From positions 8,957,001 to 9,021,000 of the forward strand of contig JANTQA010000015.1 of the NCBI GenBank assembly GCA_027625915.1: a stretch of 64,000 nt of DNA, given 5' to 3'. The position numbers and the translations under genes are program-made. Positions 44,201 to 56,000 of the stretch are shown piece after piece. The DNA is from Anaeramoeba flamelloides (taxonomy: Eukaryota > Metamonada > Anaeramoebidae). Below the pieces are notes generated by a model. The model saw nothing but the letters and a program-made list of their open reading frames with translations, did not search any database and was not told the origin of the DNA. How positions within the stretch are numbered: position 1 is the stretch's first letter; each line of letters opens with the position of its first letter.

Positions 44201-46680
44201 CGTTAAAGATGGTATTGATTTTTTTGATTGAATTTTTTACCAATTTCTTCTTATAAACTTTTTTTCAATTTTTATTTCTTTATTTTTTCTTTTTAATTTT
44301 TGGATTTATTTTTTAAACATAAAAAAAAAACAATTGGATATTTCTTTTCCTTGAACTATCCTAAAATCTAAGATTTTAAGATTTAATCACATTTGAAGAA
44401 ATTTAAGTAAAATAAAATTTAGAGTCTAATTTACACTTATTTGATAATTATAATAATAAAAACCCATTTTTATTATTTTTTTTATCAATTTTTTTAGCCT
44501 ATTAAACCTTTTATTATTTAAGTGACCCTTACTAAGTTAATTTTTAATAATATTAAATCCACCTCATCATAAAAATAAGATTATAAACTAAATTTCATAA
44601 TAAATTGCCCAAGTTATATTTGAATTTTGAATTGTGTTTGTATTGTTTTGAAGTTTTTCCCCTCACATTGAAAAGTTTGCAAATAAATCATTTTTTCTCC
44701 TTTTTTCTGTTTTCAACAGTATTTTGTTAAAATGGAAAATGAAAATTAAAAATTCAAAAGAATTAATAGAGGAATTAATGAAAAAATTGGTTTCAAAGAT
44801 GAAAAAGAGATTAGATTTTGTTATTCAATTGGAAGGAGAATTGATAAATGGGTTTTATTAATTTTTTAAAATTTCTATTTTTTATGTAATGCTTATTTCA
44901 AAATAAATAGATAAATTTTTTTAATTGTTTTTTTTACTTTTTTTTATTTGTTTTTTAAGACAAAAAATAAATATCTCTTGAGTATAGAACTGAATATTAA
45001 AATCTAAATTTTTATATTATAATAGATAACATCAATTATTAAAAATCTTTTTATTTAAAATTTGATTTTTAATGTACCAATTTTTTTGAAATAGAGTTTA
45101 TTTATATTTTTTTAATTTTTACATGTAAAGTTTTTAGTTTATCAACTACCAAATGGTATATAGATATTAATAGAATATGTAATAAGATATTTGTTTGATA
45201 AATACTAATTCCATCTTTTTGATAATATTTTAAGGTTCAATTTTTTATTGTTTCATTTTGATAAATTATTTAATGGAAATATATATTAATGTCTACTATA
45301 TTAAATTAAAACATTTTTGCATATCTAGAGTAACTCCAAAATATTCTATATTCTTATTATTTCTTTTTTTTTTTACTTTTCAAAATAAATTTAGAACTGG
45401 AATTCAATTACAAAAATATGTACTAAATCAAATATTTTTTTTGTGATCAACTCAAAATATTCTTGAATTTTGAAGTCTATAACTGAGTTAAAAAAAATCT
45501 GAAAAGAATAATTGATAAAAAAATTTGGACAATTTAAATCTTCACCCCCTTAACAATTATTTGAACCAATTACAAAATTCATTATTTTAAAATTTTATTA
45601 ACTTTTTTTATTTGAATCTGTTTTACACTTTTGATATATTTTTTTCAACCCATTTAATAAAAAATCACAATTGAAAAAAAAAATGTCCTGATTTATTTTA
45701 AAAAATTTAAAATTATTTATTTTTTTACAAATTCCACAACTGATTAATTTCTTTTTCAACTAATTTACTAATGTATTTCATTTGGTATAAATAAAAAATT
45801 TCACTAAAAGTAAATTGGAGTTAATTAATTGTTGTTATTTTTTAAAATATAAGTTATATGCAAGATAATATTAAATTCTTATTTTACAAACAATTACTTT
45901 GTGAAAAAATATAAAAGAATTAAAATTTCAATAGAAGTAGTATACCAAACAAATTAAATATTACCAGAGAGGATTTGAAGAAACCATTTCAAAAACCTTA
46001 CAAATATAAGAAATTCTAGAGAATAAAATTATTTTTTTTCCCATTTTTCAAATGTGAAATTGTAAAAAAAAATAAACAAAATTGACTATAAAAAATCAAA
46101 TTCATTAATATTTTTAATATATACACACAACAAATAAATCAAGATCTAAATAATAAAGAATTTTTTTGACCCTAATTTTGCAATACATACAATTTTAAAA
46201 ATAATATTTACACAATTTATTTTGTTTGAACTTATAAAAATAGAGAATCATGTTTACAAATGTGAAGAGCTGTAATGATAAAAACTTTATATTTATGATC
46301 AATAGAAACTGTTTTTGATACACTGGGAAAAAATGATCAATTATAATTCAATAATTATCAATTCGATGCGAAATCAAATTAATAAATATTTTATTCATAA
46401 TTACTAATTGTTTATCCAAAAAAGGTTTTTTTATTTTTGACAATTTTATTGATTTACAAAAACGAAGAATAGTCAATATCCAAGAAAATAAAAAAACAAA
46501 TAACTATAATTTTATCAGATAAATAAATATCAAAATTGAATTAATTTTTATTGTAAATGATTACCAACAAACAAAAGAAAAAAGAATAAGAATAAGAATT
46601 ATATATATATATATATAATCCTTATAAATCAAAAAAAAAAAAAAAATTCAAACTGAAAAAAAATAAAAAAAATCTGAAAT
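41287..46680. other. Gene-free AT-rich region
   Basis: The only supported feature is the second Tc1/mariner-like fragment (44570-45110). Phe-rich open frames such as 43903-44127 and 42249-42521 come from T runs. A TA tract at about 46598-46617 lies just past the end of the gelsolin-repeat gene. Confidence 0.6.
44570..45110 (+). mobile_element. Tc1/mariner-like transposon fragment, copy 2
   Basis: Inverted relative of 5440-6010. The acceptor-flanked frame 44720-44861 (after TTTCAACAG) encodes KELIEELMKKLVSKMKKRLD then FVIQLEGELINGFY and stop, with the same frame and end as copy 1. Flanking non-coding sequence is also shared, including CCCCTCACATTGAAAAGTTT before the exon and AAATAAATATCTCTTGAGTA after it. 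The upstream DDE part is missing. Confidence 0.5.
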
Positions 46681-49600
46681 TTACAATAAATAAAGTATTT
46701 TTTTTCTTTTTCTTTGTTCTTCTTCTGGCAACTCATAAAATTCTTCTCTGGAAATACCAAACAATTGATGAAAGTCAGTATCAAATAAATACATTTCCAA
46801 AAAATTTTTATCTAAATGAAGAAGTTTTTCGCCGCCCAATTCCTGTAATTTGTTTAAATCGATATTTTCGGTATCGAATAATTCTGTTGCTATTTGTAAC
46901 AATGTAGGATAAGAAAAGTTTTGGCATTCAATAATTTTTTCTGTTTCAATTAGAAATTTTTTAGCATCAAAGACGAGAGACTCTTGGTTTTTTCTTGGTA
47001 TTGGCAATCTTTTATTTTGAGGGAAATTTGAAACACTCCATCCATGGAAATAATTCTTAAAGAAAAGCGGCTCAGAGTAAGAATTGATGACACCTCTCAT
47101 TTTGAGGTTCAATTTTTTGGTGAAGGATTGTGCCATTTTAACTGTAATTATTTTTTGTAAAATGGAAGCACGTCTACCGAGCCAAATAATTACACCATCT
47201 AGCTCTGTCACCAAAATGGCGGTTTCGTTATTGTCTAAATCATCTTGGCAAAAGTTACTGATTTGGTAAATTTTAAAAGTTGGGTTTTGTAAATTCTGTA
47301 GATTTCGATTTTCTATTGAATCTAAATTATTTTCTAAGGATAAGTTTTCATGGTTTTTGTTACAAATGATCAAAGTTGGCTTAAAATATTTTATTCTTGA
47401 TAAATTAATACGATCGAAAAATTTTTCTTTTGGTGTTAGTGTTTCCCAAAATTCTTCTGTTTCGCTTCCTTCATGAATAATATTGATCCCGCTTTTTAAA
47501 AAAAGATTATTAATTAATTCTACCGAATCATCCCTCTCCATTAGTATACCATTATTATTATCATTAACACCCTCATTATTATTATAGTTACCCTGTAATT
47601 GAATTATGGCCTTTTTAGCCATATTTATTTTTTTTTCATTTGATTTACAATATTTACCAATCCAAAAAAATTCCCCTTTAATGGATTGAATAAAAAAGCA
47701 ATCATTTGAATTTAAATATTCTGTCATTGAATCGACTTCAATGACATAATTTATTTCATCTTTTAATTTTGATCGGATTTGAAAGCAATAACTTCTTGGG
47801 TTACCGATTTTTTGTTTCGTTTTATGGATGATGATTATATTATTGAACAACTTTAAAAAGTTTTTTGGCTCCTTTTGCTGTTTGATCCGAATATGTGTTT
47901 TTGTTTTTATTGCCTCCTTAGGCAATTCAATGGAAAAAAATGATCTTCCGATTAATTGCATTCTTCGTTCGGAATCCCTGCCATGCCAATAATAGACAAT
48001 TTTTTCGATATCGTTTTCCTTATCTCTATTACTCTTCTGGTTTGATTTTTTATTGCGTTGATATTTAATTTCCTCTAAAATAATATAGATTTCATGTGAA
48101 AAAAAATGGCCATACATTTCAGAATCGCATTCAATCAAATCCTTGTTTTCTTTTTGAAATTGCCAAATTTTGATTTTTTTGGAAACAATTTCCCTCTTAA
48201 TTTTCCCTCCTCCTTCTTCTTTGCTTTTTTTTTTTTGTTGTTTTTTATTATTTTTCTCTATTTCTTCATTAATCAATTCTTTTAATAATTGATCGTTTTC
48301 CTTTATTTTTTTCTTTTCGTCTTTATTTAAACTTTCAGTATTTTGAATTAATTTTGAAAAGGTATTGAATAAAAATTCTTTATTTGAATTTAATGGGAAA
48401 AAAGTGAATAAATCTAACTGATTTGTCCAAGAAATTATCATATCCTTCGTCAATTTTTTTATTAAAATATCTTCGTTTTTAATTCGATCATAATATTTGT
48501 TCAAAATAGTTAACGGGATTACTCTCGAAAATCTATTAATAGGCAATTTAGGATTTTGAACTAAAAATTTCTTCCTTTCATCTGGGAACTTTTCCTTGAA
48601 TAAGATATGCTCCCTATTTTGTAAAATTACCATCGAAAAAAATGGCTTTGGCCTTGCTATTTGGAATTTTAATGCCTTCATAAATTTAATGGAAAACTTT
48701 CTTTGAATAAAGGTTGTGTAATCACCAATCCACAAAAATAGTTCATTTTTGGTATCAAAGATATAGCAAAAAAATGGTTCTAGAATACCCCAATTTAATT
48801 CGTCCCATTTACATTCCTTAATACAACGCACAGTTCTATTTCGTTCTTGCCCAATTTGATATACTTTTACTAATTTTGGTACATCGTTAGGACTAATATT
48901 ATTTTCTTGATCATCATTCAATTCTGTAATTATTTTGTCTTGATCAAATAAGAACCAAAACATTTGTAATGCCATTTTATTATTATCTTGATCATTTTCA
49001 TTTAAAGTACACCTTTTATAGATCTTTAAATTTTTTTTATTATCATCATCATTATCTAAAAAAACCTTTAAATTTTTATTAATCAAATTAATTTCATCTA
49101 AATTTATCTCTTTTTTATTGTCATTCTCATTTTTTTGATCATCCTTCTTTTCCTTTGAATCATCATTTTCATTTTTTTCATCATCATTATCATCATTATC
49201 ATTATCATCATCATCATCATAATCATCTGTATCATTATCATCATCGTCATCATCATCGTCATCGTCGTCGTCATCGTCATCTTTATCATCTTGATGAGTA
49301 TCACCATTCTTAGTATTATCATTACTTTTATTTTCGAACAAATTTTCCGGGATGGTATCTAATAAATCTAAAACTAAATCCAGAGAATTATCGTTATTCA
49401 CCTTTTTATCTTTTTCTTCATTCTGTTTTTTAATTTCAATTTTCATATCCTTCTTGTTTTCCTTTTCCATCTTCTTTTTGCTTTTCTTCTTCTTCTTCTT
49501 CTTCTTCTTCTTTTTCTTTTTCTTTTTCTTCTTCTTTTTCTTATTTTTATCTCGCCCCCCCCACGTGTTCTCATCATCATCAATCTTCAGGCAATTTTTT

Positions 49601-50427
49601 TTTTTTTTTTTTTTTTTTTGAGAAATTTTATTTCCACAATAGGATTTCAAATTTTTGATTTTCATGGGATCCTCTAATTTGGTCATATACAAAGTCATTT
49701 GATGGATTAACATTGTAGCCTTAGCTCTCTGAAGCCGAATTGTATTTTCTCCATTCCATTGTATATATATAAATATATCTTTGGCTTTCATTTGGATAAT
49801 ATAACAGCAATCGTGTCTTAAATTATTTATTGAAAAATCAATTTGTTCAACATATAAATTCTTTGTTATTCGAATTAAAATTTTATTTGTATTTTTTAAT
49901 AAATCTTCAGGGTTGATAATGAGAATTAAACTTTCAGTATCAATTAGAGTTTTTAACATTTTGTCCTTCATCTGTAAATATGAAATGATTTTTGATGGGT
50001 GATCGCCTACTTTAATTGTATCCCAAGTTAATTCCTTTTCATAATTTTCGTCATTTTCTACCTTTTTTAAGTTTTTAATCTTATTATTATTAATTTCAGA
50101 TTGTGTATTATTCATTGCCATATCGTCATTTTCATTATTACTAATATTATTTTTTTTAATATCATCACTATTTTTGATTTCAATATCATTAGTTTCCATA
50201 TCCTTTTCATTCCCCCTTTTCGTTTTATGAACATTAATATTCTTCTTTGAGAACTTTGTTTCATTGAGGGTAATATTATTTAAATTTAATTTTTTAATTT
50301 TGGCAATTGTTTTTTCCATTTTTTTACTTTCAATAATCTTATTATCATCCGAAGTCGAATCTATCGAAAAAATATCAATTTTATCACCATGAGTCCAAGA
50401 ACAATGCTTTTTTTTTTTTTCAGCCAA
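46681..50427 (-). CDS. vilA: Villidin-like protein, C-terminal part: gelsolin repeats and villin headpiece
   Basis: This half binds and probably caps or crosslinks actin. The frame of about 1,248 residues has no ATG start: its first codon at 50427 is TTG, and the frame stays open upstream through KSPYKYRSNRKLLSLAEKKK into the A22 run, beyond which the PH-domain frame ends. In order it shows a gelsolin-like fold near residues 190-255 (DCCYIIQMKAKDIFIYIQWN), a Lys run, an Asp run (about 383-415), gelsolin repeats near 515-640 (CYIFDTKNELFLWIGDYTTF), 740-830 (VYYWHGRDSERRMQLIGRSF), 875-945 (CFFIQSIKGEFFWIGKYCKS) and 1045-1105 (ILVTELDGVIIWLGRRASIL), the linker signature EEFWETLTPKEKFF, and a headpiece to the end (YLFDTDFHQLFGISREEFYE, LPEEEQRKRKKILYLL). 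The last residues are LYLL instead of the usual KGLF, so F-actin affinity of the headpiece may differ. Confidence 0.88.
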   Translation of the reverse strand: MAEKKKKHCSWTHGDKIDIFSIDSTSDDNKIIESKKMEKTIAKIKKLNLNNITLNETKFSKKNINVHKTKRGNEKDMETNDIEIKNSDDIKKNNISNNENDDMAMNNTQSEINNNKIKNLKKVENDENYEKELTWDTIKVGDHPSKIISYLQMKDKMLKTLIDTESLILIINPEDLLKNTNKILIRITKNLYVEQIDFSINNLRHDCCYIIQMKAKDIFIYIQWNGENTIRLQRAKATMLIHQMTLYMTKLEDPMKIKNLKSYCGNKISQKKKKKKKNCLKIDDDENTWGGRDKNKKKKKKKKKKKKKKKKKKKKSKKKMEKENKKDMKIEIKKQNEEKDKKVNNDNSLDLVLDLLDTIPENLFENKSNDNTKNGDTHQDDKDDDDDDDDDDDDDDDNDTDDYDDDDDNDNDDNDDEKNENDDSKEKKDDQKNENDNKKEINLDEINLINKNLKVFLDNDDDNKKNLKIYKRCTLNENDQDNNKMALQMFWFLFDQDKIITELNDDQENNISPNDVPKLVKVYQIGQERNRTVRCIKECKWDELNWGILEPFFCYIFDTKNELFLWIGDYTTFIQRKFSIKFMKALKFQIARPKPFFSMVILQNREHILFKEKFPDERKKFLVQNPKLPINRFSRVIPLTILNKYYDRIKNEDILIKKLTKDMIISWTNQLDLFTFFPLNSNKEFLFNTFSKLIQNTESLNKDEKKKIKENDQLLKELINEEIEKNNKKQQKKKSKEEGGGKIKREIVSKKIKIWQFQKENKDLIECDSEMYGHFFSHEIYIILEEIKYQRNKKSNQKSNRDKENDIEKIVYYWHGRDSERRMQLIGRSFFSIELPKEAIKTKTHIRIKQQKEPKNFLKLFNNIIIIHKTKQKIGNPRSYCFQIRSKLKDEINYVIEVDSMTEYLNSNDCFFIQSIKGEFFWIGKYCKSNEKKINMAKKAIIQLQGNYNNNEGVNDNNNGILMERDDSVELINNLFLKSGINIIHEGSETEEFWETLTPKEKFFDRINLSRIKYFKPTLIICNKNHENLSLENNLDSIENRNLQNLQNPTFKIYQISNFCQDDLDNNETAILVTELDGVIIWLGRRASILQKIITVKMAQSFTKKLNLKMRGVINSYSEPLFFKNYFHGWSVSNFPQNKRLPIPRKNQESLVFDAKKFLIETEKIIECQNFSYPTLLQIATELFDTENIDLNKLQELGGEKLLHLDKNFLEMYLFDTDFHQLFGISREEFYELPEEEQRKRKKILYLL

Positions 50428-50455
50428 ACTTAAAAGTTTCCTGTTTGATCTATAT

Positions 50456-52068
50456 TTATAGGGTGATTTTTTTTTTTTTTTTTTTTTTAAAATTATTAGT
50501 TTTTAGATTTTTTTCCTCAGTAATTTGATATCTTAATATATCTATTCCACGAGTCCATTGGAATTTAGATTTGATATCAGGAGCAAAAAAAATAAATTTT
50601 TCATAATTTTCATTAATAATTGTAAAACAGCAATCAAATTCAGTTTGAGTTAAACCAATTTGACGAATTAATTTTTGCGAAATTATGGTTCTATTTTTTA
50701 CTTTGACAATTTCGTTTAGATCAATTGTATAAATGGGCTTATTAATTTTAATGTCTTCATCGGTTTCAGTATCTGTATAATCCGTGGTAGTGTTAGTGTT
50801 GTCATTCTCATTGACTTTATTTTTATTGCTTTGGCCTTTGATATTAATATTGTCTTTGGAGTAATAAAAATGTAAAGAGCGATTGAATACCCGACACCAA
50901 TATTTTTCAAAGGAGCAAGGGATGGTGTTTAAATCAAATTTAATCAATTGCCCCTCCAATCGATTAATTTGCGTCCTAACTATAGTATTTTCTTCGTTAT
51001 TTAATTCAAAAAATTTTAATAATTCCTGTAATTTCATGACCCATCTTAATTTTTCAACCCAAAAGTTCCGATCTTCATTGTTTTTAACAAAGAAAATATA
51101 AGTCATGATTGGGTATTTTAATAAAAACCCATATTTGTCCTCGATTTTGTGCAGTCTATTCCGAGTGATGGAACTTATTTCTAAATCGTTCAAGTATAAA
51201 GATAAATATGGCTCCATTTCTTGTTGGTTTAAATATAATTCCAAAAAGGGTGGCTCCAAAATTGCATAAACTAACTTGGAAAAGGACTGTGCTTGCAAAA
51301 TTAAATCCCCCCTGATGTTGATATTTGAAGACAATCTTTTTAAGATTGAGATTTCATCCATTTCAATGACAGTTCTTTTGAATTCAAAAGAATCATTTAA
51401 ACTGAACTGGTGCGATAACAAAATAACCCGATCATCTAATTTCATCCCTAGGGGGAACCTAACACTTGGCTTTATATAGATCGAATGCGTTTTCAACTGC
51501 TCCTTCAGGCATAGGTTTTTTTTATATAATATTTTCTTTAATTCCTTAGCCCTTGTGCGGCTGTTAATTAAAATACCCTTCTGTAAATCAGAATTGTTAG
51601 GAATATGCACCTTGATTAAGAAATTGGAATCACAGAGATACAGCGAGTCAAGCTTCTTTCTTAAATGTAAGACATCGCCGTGTTTAAATCTGTAACTTGC
51701 CAATAATTCGTCGTCTATTAATATTAATGAATATATCCTTTTATTTAAATCTCCGATCTGGATTAATTGATACTGGATCAATTCCGTTTGGCTATTTAAA
51801 AATGAGATTTTTTTCAATAGTAACATTTTGTTTTGCTGGACAGTTTTTCGTGGATAAAAAACCATTTTTTTGATAAAGAAATCATGTTCAGGTAACGAAA
51901 TATTGAGCTCGATTTCTTCTAAATTAAACAAATTCGGTGCTGTGATATCAAATTTCATTTGGTTATATTGCTCTTTGAAATATTCCTTTGTATTGAGATA
52001 ATTGTCCTTATATTTCATATTATTTTCCCCATTGTTGTTATCATTTGTTTTAATGTTGTTGATTATTC

Positions 52069-52099
<31 letters not shown>

Positions 52100-53065
52100 A
52101 ATGTTGTTGTTGTTGTTGTTATTGTTGTTGTTGCTGCTGCTGCTGCTTTTGGTGAGGTTGTTGTTGTTTTTGCTTATCATTTGATTATTTTTAGTATTCT
52201 TAGGATTAAGATCGCCATAAAGCATTGTTTTGCCACTGTTACTATTCTTATTAATATTTTCATCGAATTGGTTTGAATTATTCGTTGTGCGACTTTGATT
52301 TAATTCTGTCTTTGGGCTGTCCTTAATCTTTTGACGCTTTTCAATTAATTCCAGTTTGCTTTGGCTTTTGTTTTTTTTGGATAAATTATAACGCGGAGCA
52401 GCTTCTCTTAATATTTTAATCAATTGGGTCATCAGCTCCTTTGTAGACATTTCAAAAATGTAGTCATTATCGGAACACAGGATTCTGAAAAGATTTGATT
52501 CTTTATTAAATTTGTGATTAACAAGATTGTTTGCATTCATTTCCCCAATTTCAATGACATGATCTAAATGGATTGTTGGCCTTTTCTTCAGTAAATGGCT
52601 TTTTTCAAAATGTATAAACGCAGGGATCTCGGGAACAACATACCCAAACTGCTGAACAAAGGCTCTTTTTTTTAAGGCAGATTTCTGTTGCAAGAACTTC
52701 ACCTGCCCAGAGTAGCTCACCCGATCCTTTCGATTAATGCCAATGCATTCCTTAATCATTTTTTCAATTTGCAAAACCCATTCGTCGCGATTGGTTGTGG
52801 TCGTACATCTGAAGATTATCGTCTGATCCTTCTCAGTGATTGAAAAGCACATCCCCTTGATCTTTTCTGGTACCTCGCATTCCTTACTTACTTCCTTCAC
52901 ATTCAGTATGTCAATGCATCCTTTTGATTGCGAGGAATTTTTGTCCTTGAAATAAAACAGATAATGGTAGGCAGTCTTATAATATCTTTCCTTCCATTTT
53001 GTTCGAAACCTTACATTTTTTTTTGTATACAACACACCAGAGATTGAAATCGAATTCGAATTCAT
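50456..53065 (-). CDS. vilA: Villidin-like protein, N-terminal part: PH and ubiquitin-like domains
   Basis: This half should bring the protein to membranes. It starts at ATG 53065. A PH domain spans about residues 7-105 (GVLYTKKNVRFRTKWKERYY ... DEWVLQIEKM). A PH-like domain spans 116-222, and an Asn run 300-340. Two ubiquitin-like folds of FERM/talin F0-F1 type lie at about 390-470 and 480-565 (LKTHSIYIKPSVRFPLGMKL). Two further PH domains lie at about 585-685 (VKNNEDRNFWVEKLRWVMKL) and 700-850 (LEGQLIKFDLNTIPCSFEKY ... FQWTRGIDILRY). The frame ends NNFKKKKKKKITL at 50456. Those last residues come from reading out of frame past an A22 run. In Dictyostelium, villidin joins PH domains to gelsolin repeats and a headpiece, so this and the following frame are best taken as one gene of about 2,125 residues. 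The N-terminal WD repeats of villidin are absent. Confidence 0.88.
50467..50488 (-). other. vilA: A22 run where the villidin-like frame breaks
   Basis: On the coding strand, 22 A residues follow ...AACAATTTT. With 22 the PH frame ends ITL-stop nine bases later. With 21 (or 24) it continues KKKKKKKSPYKYRSNRKLLS and joins the gelsolin frame without a stop. Only 28 bases separate the two frames. A homopolymer miscount in the assembly, transcriptional slippage or a real mutation would all look like this. Confidence 0.85.
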
Positions 53066-56000
53066 ATTGCTTGTTAATTTTGTTCAAGAATGTTTTTTTT
53101 TGAAAGACAAATTTCTTCTTTTTTTTTTGTCTGTAAAGTAGGGAAAAAAAAAAAAAAAAAAAATTTGATTGATTAGAAAAAGTTTTTTAGAAATTGATTT
53201 TTTGAATTAAAAAGAAATTTGAGATTGTTAGGTTTTGAGAACAATCGTTATTTTGTTTTTTTAAAAAAATAGATCTTGGGTTTGGTTAAATTTGGGTAAA
53301 AATGATTTCTACCTTCCTGCCTTTTGGTGTTATCATTCATGTGATTTTTTGTACTTGTTTTTTTTGTTTTCAGTGATTCTGACTCTTTAATTGACACAAC
53401 TGAAAATTAAGTCAAAATTTTTATTTGAGATTATTCTTTTGTTTTGCAAATCACTCATAATTTTTCATTATGAAACAATTTATCTTTTTCAGTCAAACTG
53501 TTTGGTAGACTCTTATATTTTTTTAATGAGTGTTTGGGAATTTTTTTACACAATATTGAAATTTTGACATGCCTTTGAGTGATATATTTTTTTTATCATT
53601 ATTATTTTTCGACTTTTCAATCTTTCTGTGATTTAGTATTACTAGAAAGAAAGTACCTGGGATTGAAATAATACCAGGGATTTTGTTTAAAGAAAATGGA
53701 AATCAATCTTAGCTAATTAAACATTGAAATCTGAGACCATCAAAAAATATTGTAAAGATAAGAAAATTATTTTTACATTTAAGGACTACGTTCCCTGCCC
53801 TTGAGGGGTTTGAGGAATAGTGATATTTCACTTTCACACATCAAAAAAAATTTTCACACGGAAGAAATTGTAAAAAAAAAAACACAACATTTTTTGTCAT
53901 CTTTACCTTATTTCACGAAGACTATTTATCTTTGTTTTTCAATGAAAAGGAAAATTAAAAATAAGAATAAAAATAATTGCAAAAAATGTCTTTTGGGGAT
54001 TTTCAAGTGCATTTCAAATTTGAGAACATTTCAAACTTGTAAAAGAAGATTTTAAAAAATATGTCGAACAGCTCAAGAAAATAGTGTGAGTTACGAAAGT
54101 TGAAATGGAAATTCTAAAATATTAAAATCAAAATTTGGTATGATTTAACAATGTAGAAATTGTGAAAATTTCACATTTTTTCTAAAAGAAATTCCCCTTG
54201 GATAAATATTATTGGATTACATAACTTACAGAAGGGTGATTTTATACATCATTTCACTGTTTTCACCTAAAAAATTAATCCTTAAAACAGAAGTTTTGGT
54301 ATTTTAAGGATGGTGGCACAGAATGAACTCAAAATTTAAAAACCATGTATGTCAACTATATATTTTTATTCAGTGATTCAGGTATGATATTCATGGATAA
54401 AAATATTTTTTTTTGGAAAAATGAAGATTTTTGTGTTTTTTTCATAGATAGAAACTCCTATTGATCACAAATTTCTCCTTAAATGTAGAATTTATTGATT
54501 GTAAAATTATGTAATAACCTTAAGTAATTATATACTCTATAATCAGTCAAATGAAAAATTAATGGTGAACATTCTCAATGAAATTATATTAATGATGTGA
54601 TAGTGAAGTTGTCAAAAACAGAGCAAAAAACAAAAACTAAAAAAAGTCAAAAAGTTCCTACTTTTTCAAAAAAAAATTTTAGAACTTTTTGGATAAAAAA
54701 TTCTGATCTCCAAAACCAAATATATAAGCAGTATTTTTATTGTAGATTACGAATTCGTTAAGTATTAAGACTCTTCAAAACTTACACCTTTTAGAGTTAT
54801 ATGATAATTTTCCTTCACCAGGCCTTCTTTGAAAAAACTATAAAAATATTTTTACTTGGGTTTATGGTACCAGTAAATAATAAAAAAATCTTTTATTAAA
54901 TTTAATATCAAATTCAAATAATATTTTACCACATCTCAGAATTGAAATATAAGGTAAAAATATAATTACTACAATATATAATTTATTACAAACCATCTTT
55001 TCAGAAAGAAATTATGTTTGTTTAAAAATTTATTTCATTTTTCAGTTTTGAAAAACTCAAAACTATTTTGAAATTTTTCAAAAAAAAAAAAATTTTTTTA
55101 TTCTAATAAAGAAAGAAATCTTATTAAATATAAGAAAAGTCCAAAAAAGATTTTTAAAAATAAAATAAATATAGTTTTCAAAGATTACGATAGTACAAAA
55201 AAAAATAAAAATAATTAGTTTAAACTTGAAAATATTATCATTTATTTTTTCAAAGAAAAATCCCTCAAATCATTATTTTCTATTTTTAACTAAAAAATAT
55301 CAGAAAAACAAACCAAACAAATAAATTAAAAATACTCACAAAATACTATTTTAAAAAATTCAGAAAATTCTAAAACCCAACTCAAAATCTAAAGATATGC
55401 TTTTGTTAGGAATTATTCCTAAATGATAATTAATAATAAAATCTCAATAATTCCACTAAACTATAAAGAACCCGAAGAATAAAATTATCAATATATTTTT
55501 CAAATTTTTTTCATTATTTATAAATAAAGAAAAGCAATATCATCCAATAATTATTATGAAACTTAATAATAAATATGATTTATTACATTTCCAAAAATTG
55601 TGATTGATTATTGTCTTGAATAATGATATTTGAAAAGAAAATTACCCATTTTTTTTTTTGGGAAATAGCTCATAAGAAAATATTTAATTCTCTTTTTATT
55701 TATTTCATCGAGTAAAAAATATAACCCAATTTATAGAAATTACCTTAAAATTAGAATTTTGAATTTTTTGAGGCATTTGTTTCTATAGTTTTCTTTTTGT
55801 AGCTACTATCTATGACTTCTTTATATGACGTGATCAAGATCATGAATGTTTTTTAGCATGATTATATTTTGGAATCTACTCTACTTTCCCATTACCATTT
55901 ATATGTATTATATTGCTATAAACAATTTGAAATGGATTTTATCTTGAATAGTGTTATTACTAATTCCCCGTTAATGTATGGCCACTTTACCTTAAAAGAA

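Noticed and set aside
50427-50427. Independent start of the gelsolin-repeat gene at this position
   Set aside because: The codon is TTG, and the frame is open upstream into the A22 run shared with the PH-domain frame.
53801-54055. 84-residue frame
   Set aside because: It begins with TTG, lies in AT-rich intergenic DNA and shows no family signature.
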